From Streptosporangiaceae bacterium (GTDB taxonomy: Bacteria > Actinomycetota > Actinomycetes > Streptosporangiales > Streptosporangiaceae), in assembly GCA_030050125.1 (NCBI GenBank), contig JASIJN010000279.1, forward strand, positions 1 to 12,629: DNA of 12,629 nucleotides, in the 5' to 3' direction. The translations under genes were made by a program, and so were the position numbers. Positions 1 to 6,710 of the stretch are shown here, piece by piece. The notes beneath the pieces are model-generated. The model ran no database searches. It worked only from the letters and a program-made list of their open reading frames with translations, and was not told where the DNA came from. Numbering within the stretch: the stretch's first letter is position 1; each line of letters begins with the position of its first letter.

Positions 1-249
1 CACTCCGCTGCCACGACCGCGTCGGCGGAGGTGGCCGTCGCCGGAATCGAGGATCTGGCCGGCGGCCATGTGGTCCGCATCACGGTGCATGACCCGGGCC
101 CCGCGCTCGGCGGTACCTCAGGATCGGGACGCGGCCTCGTCGGAATGCGGGAGCGCATCGCGCTGTTCGGCGGGACGTTGTCGGCGGGCCCGTCCGACGA
201 TGGCGGGTTCACCGTCGAGGCCACGTTCGGCGACACCGGCAGGAGGTAG
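1..249 (+). CDS. Sensor histidine kinase, C-terminal fragment (NarL-type two-component system)
   Basis: This is the last 82 codons of a gene that begins before the window; the frame is open from base 1. The visible part is the end of a HATPase_c ATP-binding domain. The sequence VHDPGPAL corresponds to the G1 box (D-x-G-x pattern), and GSGRGLVGMRERIALFGGTL is the G2 region and following helix that are characteristic of HisKA_3/NarL-family kinases. It ends in the usual beta-strand pattern (GGFTVEATF). The phosphoacceptor His and the sensor region lie outside the window. In this family the kinase autophosphorylates and passes phosphate to a LuxR-type regulator. The next gene, 4 bp downstream, is exactly such a regulator, and its ribosome binding site (AGGAGG, 241-246) lies inside the last codons of this gene, so the pair is almost certainly co-transcribed and translationally linked. 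The signal sensed cannot be inferred. Confidence 0.9.
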   Translation, partial: HSAATTASAEVAVAGIEDLAGGHVVRITVHDPGPALGGTSGSGRGLVGMRERIALFGGTLSAGPSDDGGFTVEATFGDTGRR

Positions 250-253
250 CCAG

Positions 254-979
254 ATGCCCGTCCGCGTTGTGATCGCCGACGACCAGGCACTGATGCGGGC
301 GGCCTTCCGTACCATCCTCGAGGCCGCAGGCCTGCTGGTCGCGGGCGAGGCGGCGACCGGGGATGAGGCCGTGGCGCTCGTCGGGACGCAGCAGCCGGAT
401 GTCGTGATCATGGATGTGCGCATGCCGGGCAGCGACGGGCTGAGTGCCACCGCCCAGATCTCCCGGGAGCACCCGTCGGCGCGCGTCCTGGTACTCACCA
501 CCTTCGACCTCGACGACTATGTCTTCGGCGCGCTCCAGGCCGGCGCGGCCGGGTTCCTGCTGAAGAACGCCGCGCCTGAGGACCTGATCGCCGCGGTCAA
601 CCGGCTCGCGGCCGGCGACGCCGTGCTCGATCCGGCGGTCACCGCCAGGGTGATAGCCCGTTGCGCCGCCACCGGCGCTGACCAGGCCGGCAGCGGCGTC
701 CGGAAGGACCCGGCCAGGTCCGCGGCCCTGGCCTCGCTCACCAGCCGAGAGCGCGACGTCCTGGCCCTGCTGGCGCGCGGTATGTCCAACGCGGAGATCG
801 CGGCATCGCTGACCGTGGGTGACGCCACCGCGAAGACACATGTCTCGCGGCTGCTGGCCAAGCTCGGGGTCCGGGACCGGCTGCAGGCCGCGATCCTCGC
901 CTGCGAGAACGGCTTCGCATCCGCCCCGCCGGCGGGGCCCGTCAGCGCACAACCCGGCCGGACGGCCCGGCAGCCATAG
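254..979 (+). CDS. LuxR/NarL-family response regulator
   Basis: This 241-aa DNA-binding response regulator is the partner of the upstream kinase. The N-terminal receiver domain (about residues 1-120) has the acidic pair D9-D10, the phosphoacceptor D54 in IMDVRMPG, T82/T83 in VLTTF and the conserved K104 in GFLLKNA. A LuxR-type helix-turn-helix occupies about residues 162-220 (LTSRERDVLALLARGMSNAE followed by a TAKTHVSRLLAKLGVRDR-like recognition region). The length is slightly above the usual 210-225 aa because of a linker and a short Pro/Ala-rich tail. The ATG at 254 is chosen because AGGAGG ends 7 nt before it and the protein then begins with the canonical receiver strand. A longer reading frame upstream has no domain support. 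Known for the family: phosphorylation promotes dimerisation and promoter binding. Target genes are unknown; the following gene has its own ribosome site and looks functionally unrelated. Confidence 0.95.
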   Translation: MPVRVVIADDQALMRAAFRTILEAAGLLVAGEAATGDEAVALVGTQQPDVVIMDVRMPGSDGLSATAQISREHPSARVLVLTTFDLDDYVFGALQAGAAGFLLKNAAPEDLIAAVNRLAAGDAVLDPAVTARVIARCAATGADQAGSGVRKDPARSAALASLTSRERDVLALLARGMSNAEIAASLTVGDATAKTHVSRLLAKLGVRDRLQAAILACENGFASAPPAGPVSAQPGRTARQP

Positions 980-1042
980 CCGCGACCTGTCGCACGCGGG
1001 CCTATTGTTCATTTGTCGGGTCGAGCGGCTGAGGAGGATCGC

Positions 1043-1378
1043 ATGGAGGCCGACGCAGAACCTGGCCCTGACTCCGGAGAGGCAGAAGGCCAGTTCGTCC
1101 TGCTCGTTGATTTCGCGCCCAAGGCCGGGCTAAAGGAGGTCTCGCTGAGGCCGCAAGACCTGGCCGCCCGTTCCGCGGCTGCACTTGATAGCGCCATGGC
1201 CTCTATTCGCCACATGTCAGAGCGCGTCACCGCGGCGACACGGGGCCTGGCGCAGCCACCCGGTGAGGTAACGGTCGAGTTCGGCCTGAAGCTCGACGCG
1301 GCGGGAGGCGCCCTGGTCGCACGCGCAGGAGCCGAAACGCACCTCGTAGTGACACTCAGGTGGAGCGGCAAGGAATAA
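1043..1378 (+). CDS. Trypsin-co-occurring domain 1 (TCO1, CU044_2847-type) protein
   Basis: This 111-aa protein starts at the ATG preceded by GAGGAGG (1031-1037) with a 5-nt spacer. The fold pattern matches the CU044_2847/TCO1 family: an N-terminal strand (QFVLLVDF), a central helix (AALDSAMASIRHMSERV), then the diagnostic strand pair EVTVEFGLKLDAAGG and a C-terminal strand HLVVTLRW. The family is known from comparative genomics of actinobacterial conflict systems, where it is encoded beside trypsin-like proteases and STAND NTPases. Its biochemical role is not established; a regulatory or substrate role for the protease is an inference. Context supports the call strongly, since the protease-NTPase gene starts 9 bp after its stop codon. 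No signal peptide or membrane segment is present, so it should be cytosolic. Third-position GC is lower than in the flanking genes, which fits a horizontally moved module. Confidence 0.85.
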   Translation: MEADAEPGPDSGEAEGQFVLLVDFAPKAGLKEVSLRPQDLAARSAAALDSAMASIRHMSERVTAATRGLAQPPGEVTVEFGLKLDAAGGALVARAGAETHLVVTLRWSGKE

Positions 1379-1387
1379 GTACCGCAC

Positions 1388-3262
1388 ATGACGATGACCA
1401 CGCAGATCATCAGGCAGCACGTACGCAACATGACTGTCCAGGTCCGCGATCCGCTAACGTCGGAGGTCTGCGGCTCCGGCGTTTTGGTGTCGCCGTCCGG
1501 CCTGCTCGTCACGTGCGCACACGTCGTCCGCGACTGCGGGGCCGATCCTCGCCGCGTCGGCAGTGTCCTTTCCGTGCATATTCCGGCGACGCCGGAGCAC
1601 CAGGCAGAGGACCGGGAGGCGCGGATACGGTGGTACCCGAGGGAATCCGAGGACGACCTTGTCCTGCTCCAGCTGGCCGGGGGTCCCGTTCCGCCCGAGC
1701 GGGTCGGAACATGTGGCCCGGCCGATGAGTCAGACGAGCATAGTTTCCGGAGTTTCGGATACCGCCGCCGTGATGAGTACTTAGGGCTGCATGCGAAGGG
1801 CTTGATCGAGGGGCATGTGCCGTCGCCCAGGCATTTTCTGGTGGAGCCGGTACAGCTGGACTCGCGAGACCTCGATTCCGGCATGAGCGGGGCAGCGGTG
1901 TTCGATGTGGAACGCAACCTTGTCGTCGGCTTCGTCTTCCAGGTCTGGGAGCCAGGCGATTCAGCCAAGGACGGCGGTCTCGCCTTCGCCGTCGACGCCG
2001 CCGTGCTCGCCTCCTCGCCAGCCGGCAAGCTGCTGGTCCCGACCTTCCTGAAGCACGGCGCGATGGCGGGCCCGGAAATCGACCGGGAGATGGGCGCAAC
2101 CATCTTTTCGGATGGGCCTGCCATGCTCTCCGGCTGGAGCGTCGAGACCGCGCCGGGCAGCCTCGGCGCCTTCGTGGGCCGGGGCGGGGAGCTTGATGCG
2201 ATCGAACGGGTCTGGCTGGGTAACCGGGTGCGCATCCTCGGGCTGAGCGGCATGAACGGGCAGGGAAAGACGAGCCTGGTGCGAACCTGGCTCGACGGCC
2301 ACAGCCAAGGTGCTACGGCACAGCGGCCACAGAGCGTCTTCTGGTGGACTTTTGACCCTGCCGCTAACGAGGTCGACGACTTTCTGGCCGGTGTGATCAA
2401 ACATCTGTCCGGCGGCGCCGTTGACCCGAGCATTCTCCCTATGGGAACGGCAAAGGCGAATCTTGCGGCGGCGCTGCTGCAAACGGACCGGCGTCATGTT
2501 CTGGTGCTCGACGGCCTCGACGGCTTGCAGGTCGACCACGGAGAGCTTGTCGGCTCGTTCACGAGCCAGGCACTGCGAGACTTCCTTGGCTATGCCGCCG
2601 CGGGCCAGCACGAATCCCTGTGCATCCTTACCGGGCCACGAGACTTCCGCGACCTGGAGAATCTTGCCACCTTCGAAGGCATGGTGACCGACCGGCTCAC
2701 CCCGGACGAGGGGCGCGAACTACTTCGCCACAACGGCGTGCGCGGGCAGGATCACGAACTCGACGCCATTGTCGAAGACTGGGAGGGACATGCTCTGGCG
2801 CTGACTGCGCTTGCCGCCTACATCCGGGACCAGTGCGGCGGACGAGCTCAGCGGCTCACGGATCTGCCCGGCGGGGATTCTGAACTGCCGTTCGCGACTC
2901 GCTTGCAAGAGCTTGGTAACGCGATTGAACGGCAGCGCGACCCTTTGGAACGCGCAGCGGTCGATGTACTGGCACTGGCCAGGATGCCGCTGTCATCGCC
3001 GGAACTCGCCGCAGTCATCCGAGAGTCCAACCCGGGCCTGCCACGGGAAACCATTGAGCCGGCGCTGGCCGGCCTGGCCGACACGGTCATGGTACGCGAA
3101 ACCGCGGACGGCGACCTTCTCCTGCACCCCGTCCTGCGCAGCCTCAACCGCGCCCGGATGCGTGCCGAAGGCACGGCGAATCTGCGATCAATTCACCGGT
3201 TGCTGGCCGAGCATTATTACCGTGCCGCGTGCGGTGCCGCTCCTGTGATGGAAACCTTGTGA
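1388..3262 (+). CDS. Trypsin-like serine protease fused to STAND NTPase (conflict/defence sensor-effector)
   Basis: This 624-aa protein has two parts. Residues about 10-215 form a trypsin-fold protease with a plausible complete triad: H45 in LLVTCAHVV, D90 in EDDLVLLQL and S167 in DSGMSGAAVFD. Residues about 255-620 form a STAND P-loop NTPase: Walker A GMNGQGKTS (288-296, K294), the strand VFWWTFDP (317-324), Walker B HVLVLDGLDGL (370-380), a sensor-like CILTGPRDF (412-420) and a GxP-like GHALALTAL segment (467-475), followed by a winged-helix-like region. No signal peptide or TM helix is seen, so it is cytosolic. AAGGA (1370-1374) is the only SD-like site. In related proteins the chain continues into TPRs; here it stops with TGA inside TGATG and the TPR region follows in another frame. 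Inference: ligand sensing by the TPRs triggers NTP-dependent assembly and releases protease activity. A frameshifted single gene is the main alternative. Confidence 0.88.
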   Translation: MTMTTQIIRQHVRNMTVQVRDPLTSEVCGSGVLVSPSGLLVTCAHVVRDCGADPRRVGSVLSVHIPATPEHQAEDREARIRWYPRESEDDLVLLQLAGGPVPPERVGTCGPADESDEHSFRSFGYRRRDEYLGLHAKGLIEGHVPSPRHFLVEPVQLDSRDLDSGMSGAAVFDVERNLVVGFVFQVWEPGDSAKDGGLAFAVDAAVLASSPAGKLLVPTFLKHGAMAGPEIDREMGATIFSDGPAMLSGWSVETAPGSLGAFVGRGGELDAIERVWLGNRVRILGLSGMNGQGKTSLVRTWLDGHSQGATAQRPQSVFWWTFDPAANEVDDFLAGVIKHLSGGAVDPSILPMGTAKANLAAALLQTDRRHVLVLDGLDGLQVDHGELVGSFTSQALRDFLGYAAAGQHESLCILTGPRDFRDLENLATFEGMVTDRLTPDEGRELLRHNGVRGQDHELDAIVEDWEGHALALTALAAYIRDQCGGRAQRLTDLPGGDSELPFATRLQELGNAIERQRDPLERAAVDVLALARMPLSSPELAAVIRESNPGLPRETIEPALAGLADTVMVRETADGDLLLHPVLRSLNRARMRAEGTANLRSIHRLLAEHYYRAACGAAPVMETL

Positions 3263-4377
3263 TGACACCTCGCGATTTCGGCAAGCTCAGGCTCCTGATC
3301 GAAGCAGTTCATCACGCGTGTGCGGCCGGCGACCTCGACGCGGCGGCATCAGTGTTCTACAACCGCATATACCAGGGCCCCACCGCATATTTTACGTATA
3401 TTCTTGGCCAGTACGAGACGGCGCTTGACACGCTAACTGATTTTTATCCGCTACGCGATCTGTCACTCGATCCGCGGCTGGAGAACCCGGACGCCCGGCG
3501 GTGGATCCTGCATGAGACCGCGGCGTGTTTGCACGTGCTCGGGAGCCTGCCTATGGCCGCCGAACTCGGAAGCCGAGCCGCCGCCGCGGCGATCGCCGCC
3601 AACGACCGGCACAACGCCGCGATCAGTTATCACAATCTGGCGGAGTCCCGCCTGGCAGCCGGTGCTCTGGTCAGCTGCCGTTCCGTGGCAATGGAGGCCC
3701 TCCAGTTGGCCGTCCAGACCGGTGAGATGGAAGATCAGCTTGTCGCGTTCACCATCCTCGGCCATCTCGATCACCTGGCCGAACGGGACGACCAAGCTGG
3801 CGTCAACTTCGGGCGAGCTCTGGAAATAGCGGTCGAGCATACGTCGGTGCCCCTGCTCTACAGCCTCAGCGGCATACGTTACGCAAGTCATCTCGCCGCC
3901 ACGGGACGGCAGGAGGAAGCGGTGGCGGCCATTCGGGCGAACCTCGTCTTCTGCCGTGAGCAGGGCTGGCAATCTGACGCCGCGCTCGCGCTGGCCCAGT
4001 ACGCGACGGTGGCTCACCTGCCTGATGCGGAGGCATTCGAATATGCGGACCAGGCGGTACGCGCCGCTCGTACCATCGGAGCGAAACAGACCCTCGCCGA
4101 GGCGCTGCTCGCCAGGGCACTGATCGCTGCCCGCAGCAATGGGCCGGATACCGCCCGCACCGATCTCTCCGAGGTGCTTTCTCATGCTCAGCACTCGGGT
4201 TACCGGCTGATCGAGTCGGACGCGCGGACAATGCTGGCGACGCTGCGCCGAGCGCAGGGTGAACAGGATTCCGCAAAGGCTGAAGCGGAGCTGGCCAGGC
4301 AACTGAGCAGCGAACTGGGCTATCAGATTGGCTACCGGCGGGCCAGCGAAGTTCTCAGGCTCCTGTCAGACGGCTAG
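3262..4377 (+). CDS. TPR-repeat protein, separated C-terminal half of the STAND system
   Basis: This protein of about 371 aa is almost entirely helical and made of tetratricopeptide-like repeats (for example HNAAISYHNLAESRLAAGAL, VAFTILGHLDHLAERDDQAG, YASHLAATGRQEEAV). Its N-terminus (LLIEAVHHACAAGDLDAAAS then VFYNRIYQG) matches the region that in trypsin/TIR/other STAND proteins follows directly after the winged helix. It was therefore once, or still is, part of the upstream polypeptide. The start chosen is the ATG at 3262, whose A is the last base of the upstream TGA. A GTG at 3259 and a GTG at 3229 are in the same frame. No good Shine-Dalgarno precedes it, so initiation would rely on termination-reinitiation by ribosomes leaving the NTPase gene. 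Role by inference: the sensor/superstructure arm that binds a trigger and holds the NTPase inactive. No catalytic motif was recognised. Confidence 0.8.
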   Translation: MTPRDFGKLRLLIEAVHHACAAGDLDAAASVFYNRIYQGPTAYFTYILGQYETALDTLTDFYPLRDLSLDPRLENPDARRWILHETAACLHVLGSLPMAAELGSRAAAAAIAANDRHNAAISYHNLAESRLAAGALVSCRSVAMEALQLAVQTGEMEDQLVAFTILGHLDHLAERDDQAGVNFGRALEIAVEHTSVPLLYSLSGIRYASHLAATGRQEEAVAAIRANLVFCREQGWQSDAALALAQYATVAHLPDAEAFEYADQAVRAARTIGAKQTLAEALLARALIAARSNGPDTARTDLSEVLSHAQHSGYRLIESDARTMLATLRRAQGEQDSAKAEAELARQLSSELGYQIGYRRASEVLRLLSDG

Positions 4378-4421
4378 CGATCTGTAGTGGTTGCGGTTAC
4401 GGGCCGTCACACGCGCGGGAC

Positions 4422-4667
4422 CTAGCCTGCCGCCGGGCTGCGGTGCGCCGTGCTGCCCGGTGATGGGTGCGGCGTTGCTGTAGCTGGATGTGCACCAGGC
4501 TCGCATTCATCCCGGCCGGCTGCCTCCGGGCTCTGGCCCTCCTGGTCCTGCGGAGCCGTTGCCTCCCCGAGGTAGATTCTGCTGTCGAGCGCCGAGTTCT
4601 CCCAGTAGGGAACGTGCTCCGCCGCGTAGTCCGGCCGTTCGCTACCGGCCTGGACGTCTTCGGGCAT
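4422..4667 (-). CDS. Small unknown protein, translationally coupled to queD
   Basis: This 81-aa ORF was not recognised as any family. Its ATG (4667-4665) shares one base with the queD stop (TGATG), and a strong Shine-Dalgarno, GGGGAGG, lies in the last queD codons (4675-4681), 7 nt from the start. The first half ([20 protein letters not shown], then YWENSALDSRIYLGEA) is acidic and has mostly G/C third positions, as in a real actinobacterial gene. The second half is Pro/Ala/Ser/His-rich, looks disordered and has relaxed third positions, so the conserved part may be only the first 40 residues. There is no signal peptide, membrane helix or Cys cluster. Its place at the end of the preQ0 operon suggests a role linked to 7-deazaguanine metabolism, but that is inference. 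The stop lies 44 bp from the convergent TPR gene, so this ORF fills most of what would otherwise be a 289-bp gap. Confidence 0.6.
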   Translation of the reverse strand: MPEDVQAGSERPDYAAEHVPYWENSALDSRIYLGEATAPQDQEGQSPEAAGRDECEPGAHPATATPHPSPGSTAHRSPAAG

Positions 4668-5029
4668 CAGTCGGCCTCCCCGCGGTAGACGCATCCGGAC
4701 GTGCACGTCTCGCGGACCACGACCGCACAGAGCGGAAGCTTGTCCGTCAGCCGGTCCCAGATCCACCGGGCAAGGTTCTCGCTCGTCGGGTTGTCCAGCC
4801 CCGGCACCTCGTTGAGGTAGTGGTGGTCCAGTTGGGTATGCAGCGGTGCGAACGCGTCCTTGATCTCCTGGAAATCCAGCACCCAGCCGGTTTCGTCCGC
4901 TACCGGGCCGGCCACGTGGACCTCCGCCCGGAAGGAGTGACCGTGCAGCCTGGAGCACTTGTGGCCGGGCGGGACTTTGATGAGGCGGTGCGCGGCTTCG
5001 AAGGTGAACTCGCGGAAGATCTCCATCAT
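4667..5029 (-). CDS. queD: 6-carboxy-5,6,7,8-tetrahydropterin synthase
   Basis: This 120-aa enzyme converts 7,8-dihydroneopterin triphosphate to 6-carboxytetrahydropterin, the second step from GTP towards preQ0. The length and sequence match QueD closely throughout: FTFEAAHRL with Zn ligand H14, [12 protein letters not shown] with catalytic C25 and Zn ligands H29/H31, the LDHHYLN segment with D68-H69, [12 protein letters not shown], and the C-terminal [13 protein letters not shown] with the pterin-anchoring E107. Two adjacent ATGs (5029 and 5026) overlap the queE TGA: the first gives an ATGA overlap, the second a TGATG. A weak GGGA lies 5 nt before the first, so 5029 is used, but 5026 is nearly as likely. 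A longer upstream extension would only be queE in the wrong frame. The protein is cytosolic and usually multimeric. It is translated as part of the queC-queE-queD operon. Confidence 0.96.
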   Translation of the reverse strand: MMEIFREFTFEAAHRLIKVPPGHKCSRLHGHSFRAEVHVAGPVADETGWVLDFQEIKDAFAPLHTQLDHHYLNEVPGLDNPTSENLARWIWDRLTDKLPLCAVVVRETCTSGCVYRGEAD

Positions 5030-5667
5030 GCGATTCCCAGGAACTTGTGAGTCTGCAGGCTCAGCCGCCACTGCGGGTGGGCCAGGCAGTACTCGACCGC
5101 CATGCGGGTATGGGTTTCCCGCTCCGGACCGTCCATCGGCTGCAGCAGCAAGCGCGAAAAGTCGAGGTCCTCGAACATCGGCGGGGGGGCGCCCTCCTGC
5201 GGGAAGACGAGCTTCAGTTCGTCGCCGCGGGTGACCAGCAGACGGGCACCGGCCTTGGGACTGACGCATACCCAGTCCAGGCCTTCCGGCGGTTCCTGGG
5301 TCCCGTTGGTTTCCACGCCTACCTCGAAACCGGCGGCATGGAGGGCGGCGACGGCCGGGTGATCAAGCTGGAGCAGGGGCTCTCCGCCGGTGCAGACCAC
5401 ATACGGCTTGGCCAGAACGTGGGCGCGAGGCTTCCACGCCGCGCACACCGCGGCCGCGAGATCGGCGGGCGTCGCGAACCTGCCACCTCCCGGGCCGTTG
5501 GTGCCGACGAAATCGGTATCGCAGAACCGGCAGATCGCGCGGGCACGATCCTTTTCCCGGCCGGTCCACAGGTTGCAGCTACTGAACCGGCAGAACACTG
5601 CCGGGCGCCCGGCGTGCGTTCCCTCGCCTTGCAGGGTGTAATAGATCTCTTTCACCAGGTAGGTCAT
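5026..5667 (-). CDS. queE: 7-carboxy-7-deazaguanine synthase (radical SAM)
   Basis: This 213-aa radical SAM enzyme contracts the ring of 6-carboxytetrahydropterin to 7-carboxy-7-deazaguanine (CDG). The N-terminus [20 protein letters not shown] is typical of QueE. The Fe-S cluster motif is the expanded form C31-x14-C46-x2-C49 (CRFCDTDF at its end) known from this family, in place of the usual CX3CX2[10 protein letters not shown] is the SAM-binding GGE motif, and VETNGT plus VSPKAG follow in the expected order. The C-terminal QPMDGPERE and LQTHKFLGI segments are also standard. The ATG at 5667 overlaps the queC stop by 4 bp (ATGA), so the two are translationally coupled; no strong Shine-Dalgarno is visible. 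The canonical motifs argue for a functional preQ0 enzyme rather than a diverged homologue. Confidence 0.97.
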   Translation of the reverse strand: MTYLVKEIYYTLQGEGTHAGRPAVFCRFSSCNLWTGREKDRARAICRFCDTDFVGTNGPGGGRFATPADLAAAVCAAWKPRAHVLAKPYVVCTGGEPLLQLDHPAVAALHAAGFEVGVETNGTQEPPEGLDWVCVSPKAGARLLVTRGDELKLVFPQEGAPPPMFEDLDFSRLLLQPMDGPERETHTRMAVEYCLAHPQWRLSLQTHKFLGIA

Positions 5668-6392
5668 TCGGCACCATCGCGTGCAACCGCCTCCGCCGGG
5701 TCTGCCAGGCCCAATTCAGCGAACCCGCGCCGGCGCAGCAGGCACGAATCGCACGTTCCGCAGGCCTGCCCGGTGGTGCCGGGCTCGTAGCAGCTATGGG
5801 TCAGGGAATAGTCCACGCCGAGGGCTAGCCCGCGCTCGATGATCTGCGCCTTGGTTAGCGCGATCAAAGGAGCGTGGATGTGCAGCCTTTGACGGCCTTC
5901 CACCCCGGCTTTGGTAGCGAGATTCGCCATGCGCTCGTATGCGCGGATATATTCCGGCCTGCAGTCAGGGTAGCCGCTGTAGTCAAGGGCATTCACGCCG
6001 ATGAACACATCCTCGGACCCGAGGGTTTCGGCCCAGGCCAGGGCGAAAGAAAGGAAGATTGTGTTCCGGGCTGGCACATACGTTTCCGGGATGCCGTCGG
6101 CGATGTCTGCGGCATGCTCATGGTGCGGGACCGAGATGTCGTCCGTCAGGGCCGAGCCTCCGAACAGCCGCAGGTCAATCTCTGCGATGACATGCCGCGC
6201 GGCCCCGAGAGCCGCGGCGACGCGGCTCGCGGCTGCCAGCTCGATACTGTGCCGTTGCCCGTAACGGAAGCTCAGCGCGTAAGGCGTGTAGCCTTCAGCA
6301 TGAGCGATCGCCAGAATGGTGGCTGAATCCAGCCCTCCGCTCAGTAACACAACCGCTGGCTTTGCCTCTGTCAAGTCCGGCCTCCTGGCCAC
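5664..6392 (-). CDS. queC: 7-cyano-7-deazaguanine (preQ0) synthase
   Basis: This 242-aa ATP-dependent enzyme converts CDG to preQ0 through an amide intermediate. The PP-loop motif SGGLDS is at residues 18-23, and the family signatures [42 protein letters not shown] and HAPLIALTK are present in order. Four C-terminal zinc cysteines (C201, C211, C214, C217 in HSCYEP and CGTCDSC) are intact. The start is a GTG at 6392 with GGAG 5 nt upstream; no in-frame ATG is better placed. It is first in the operon. All the canonical residues are kept, so it is a biosynthetic QueC and not one of the diverged QueC-like proteins of defence systems. GTP cyclohydrolase, QueF and tRNA-guanine transglycosylase are not in the window, so the end product cannot be decided here. 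Confidence 0.97.
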   Translation of the reverse strand: MARRPDLTEAKPAVVLLSGGLDSATILAIAHAEGYTPYALSFRYGQRHSIELAAASRVAAALGAARHVIAEIDLRLFGGSALTDDISVPHHEHAADIADGIPETYVPARNTIFLSFALAWAETLGSEDVFIGVNALDYSGYPDCRPEYIRAYERMANLATKAGVEGRQRLHIHAPLIALTKAQIIERGLALGVDYSLTHSCYEPGTTGQACGTCDSCLLRRRGFAELGLADPAEAVARDGAE

Positions 6393-6441
6393 ATAGTCTC
6401 CGGTCTCGTACCGCTAGCTGCCGCCGTGGCATCCATCCTTC

Positions 6442-6520
6442 ATGCTTTGTCGCAGTCGTGCGGCAGCGCACCTGACCACAGTGGCAGCGCTATATTCGGC
6501 ATCGCCGCAGCGCAAAGCAT
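6442..6520 (-). ncRNA. Candidate structured 5' leader RNA of the queCED operon
   Basis: A nested inverted repeat lies 50 nt upstream of the queC GTG. Outer arms are 6442-6449 with 6513-6520 (8 bp, ATGCTTTG/CAAAGCAT). Inside are 6451-6453 with 6510-6512 (3 bp, one-base bulge), 6459-6464 with 6504-6509 (6 bp, five-base bulge), 6465-6469 with 6487-6491 (5 bp, with a 12-nt one-sided bulge at 6492-6503) and a small terminal CCA/TGG hairpin. About 25 pairs are possible in 79 nt. If transcription starts near 6594 from the promoter below, this lies wholly in the 5' leader. The pattern does not match a preQ1-I riboswitch. Whether it is a ligand-binding RNA, an attenuator or a DNA operator is unknown; GC-rich DNA folds easily, which lowers confidence. 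Confidence 0.35.
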
Positions 6521-6540
6521 AAGTGAAAACGATGAGCGTC

Positions 6541-6570
6541 TGATCCCCCTGTCGCGCCACGGCGCGATCA
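6541..6570 (-). promoter_or_regulatory. Inverted repeat in queC leader / divergent intergenic region
   Basis: A strong hairpin-forming element: TCGCGCC/GGCGCGA (6552-6558 with 6561-6567, 2-nt loop, or 6 bp with a 4-nt loop). An alternative outer pairing is TGATC (6541-6545) with GATCA (6566-6570), enclosing GCGCC/GGCGC. The two pairings share bases, so they exclude each other in part, as in a switch. The element is 24-53 nt downstream of the predicted queC start site. It could be an RNA hairpin or a repressor site. Confidence 0.3.
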
Positions 6571-6600
6571 CAGTCCCTCCCGATGAACGAAACCCTTCCA

Positions 6601-6629
6601 ATTAAACACCCGTGACCGCCGGCTGACAA
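6601..6629 (-). promoter_or_regulatory. Predicted sigma-70-type promoter of the queCED operon
   Basis: Reading the minus strand, TTGTCA (6629-6624) is followed after exactly 17 nt by TTTAAT (6606-6601). Each hexamer matches the consensus at five of six positions, which is unusual in this GC-rich window. Transcription would begin near 6594, giving a 5' leader of about 200 nt before the queC GTG. No other equally good pair was seen between here and queC. Confidence 0.55.
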
Positions 6630-6651
6630 CACAAGATCCCGCGACTAGGCG
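6623..6651 (+). promoter_or_regulatory. Possible divergent promoter for the DUF1203 gene
   Basis: On the plus strand CTGACA (6623-6628) is followed after 17 nt by TAGGCG (6646-6651). The -35 is good (5 of 6), but the -10 agrees only at its TA, although TAGG-type -10s occur in actinomycetes. It would share its -35 bases with the minus-strand queC promoter, so the two would compete. Tentative. Confidence 0.25.
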
Positions 6652-6710
6652 CTGTGCAGGTTTTCGGCTGCTCCACCTCACGTTGTGACGTCCCCCGGCG
6701 TCTACCCGGT

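Noticed and set aside
980..1000. Small hairpin after the response regulator as a terminator
   Set aside because: The CCGCG/CGCGG stem is only 5 bp with a 10-nt loop and no U-tract.
1009..2433. A 474-codon open frame on the minus strand
   Set aside because: It lies antisense to the TCO1 and protease-NTPase genes, has Ser/Arg/Pro-rich composition and no domain; it is a product of high GC.
3229..3262. Programmed -1 frameshift site joining the NTPase and TPR frames
   Set aside because: No X-XXY-YYZ slippery heptamer was found in the overlap; the TGATG start/stop is a simpler explanation, although frameshift mutation remains open.
6393..6600. Known preQ1-I riboswitch upstream of queC
   Set aside because: The short A-rich tail and C-rich loop of preQ1-I are absent; other classes need a covariance search that cannot be run here.
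6414..6632. A 72-codon minus-strand frame just upstream of queC
   Set aside because: Third positions are not G/C-biased, its start would lie upstream of the best promoter, and the region is better explained as a structured leader.
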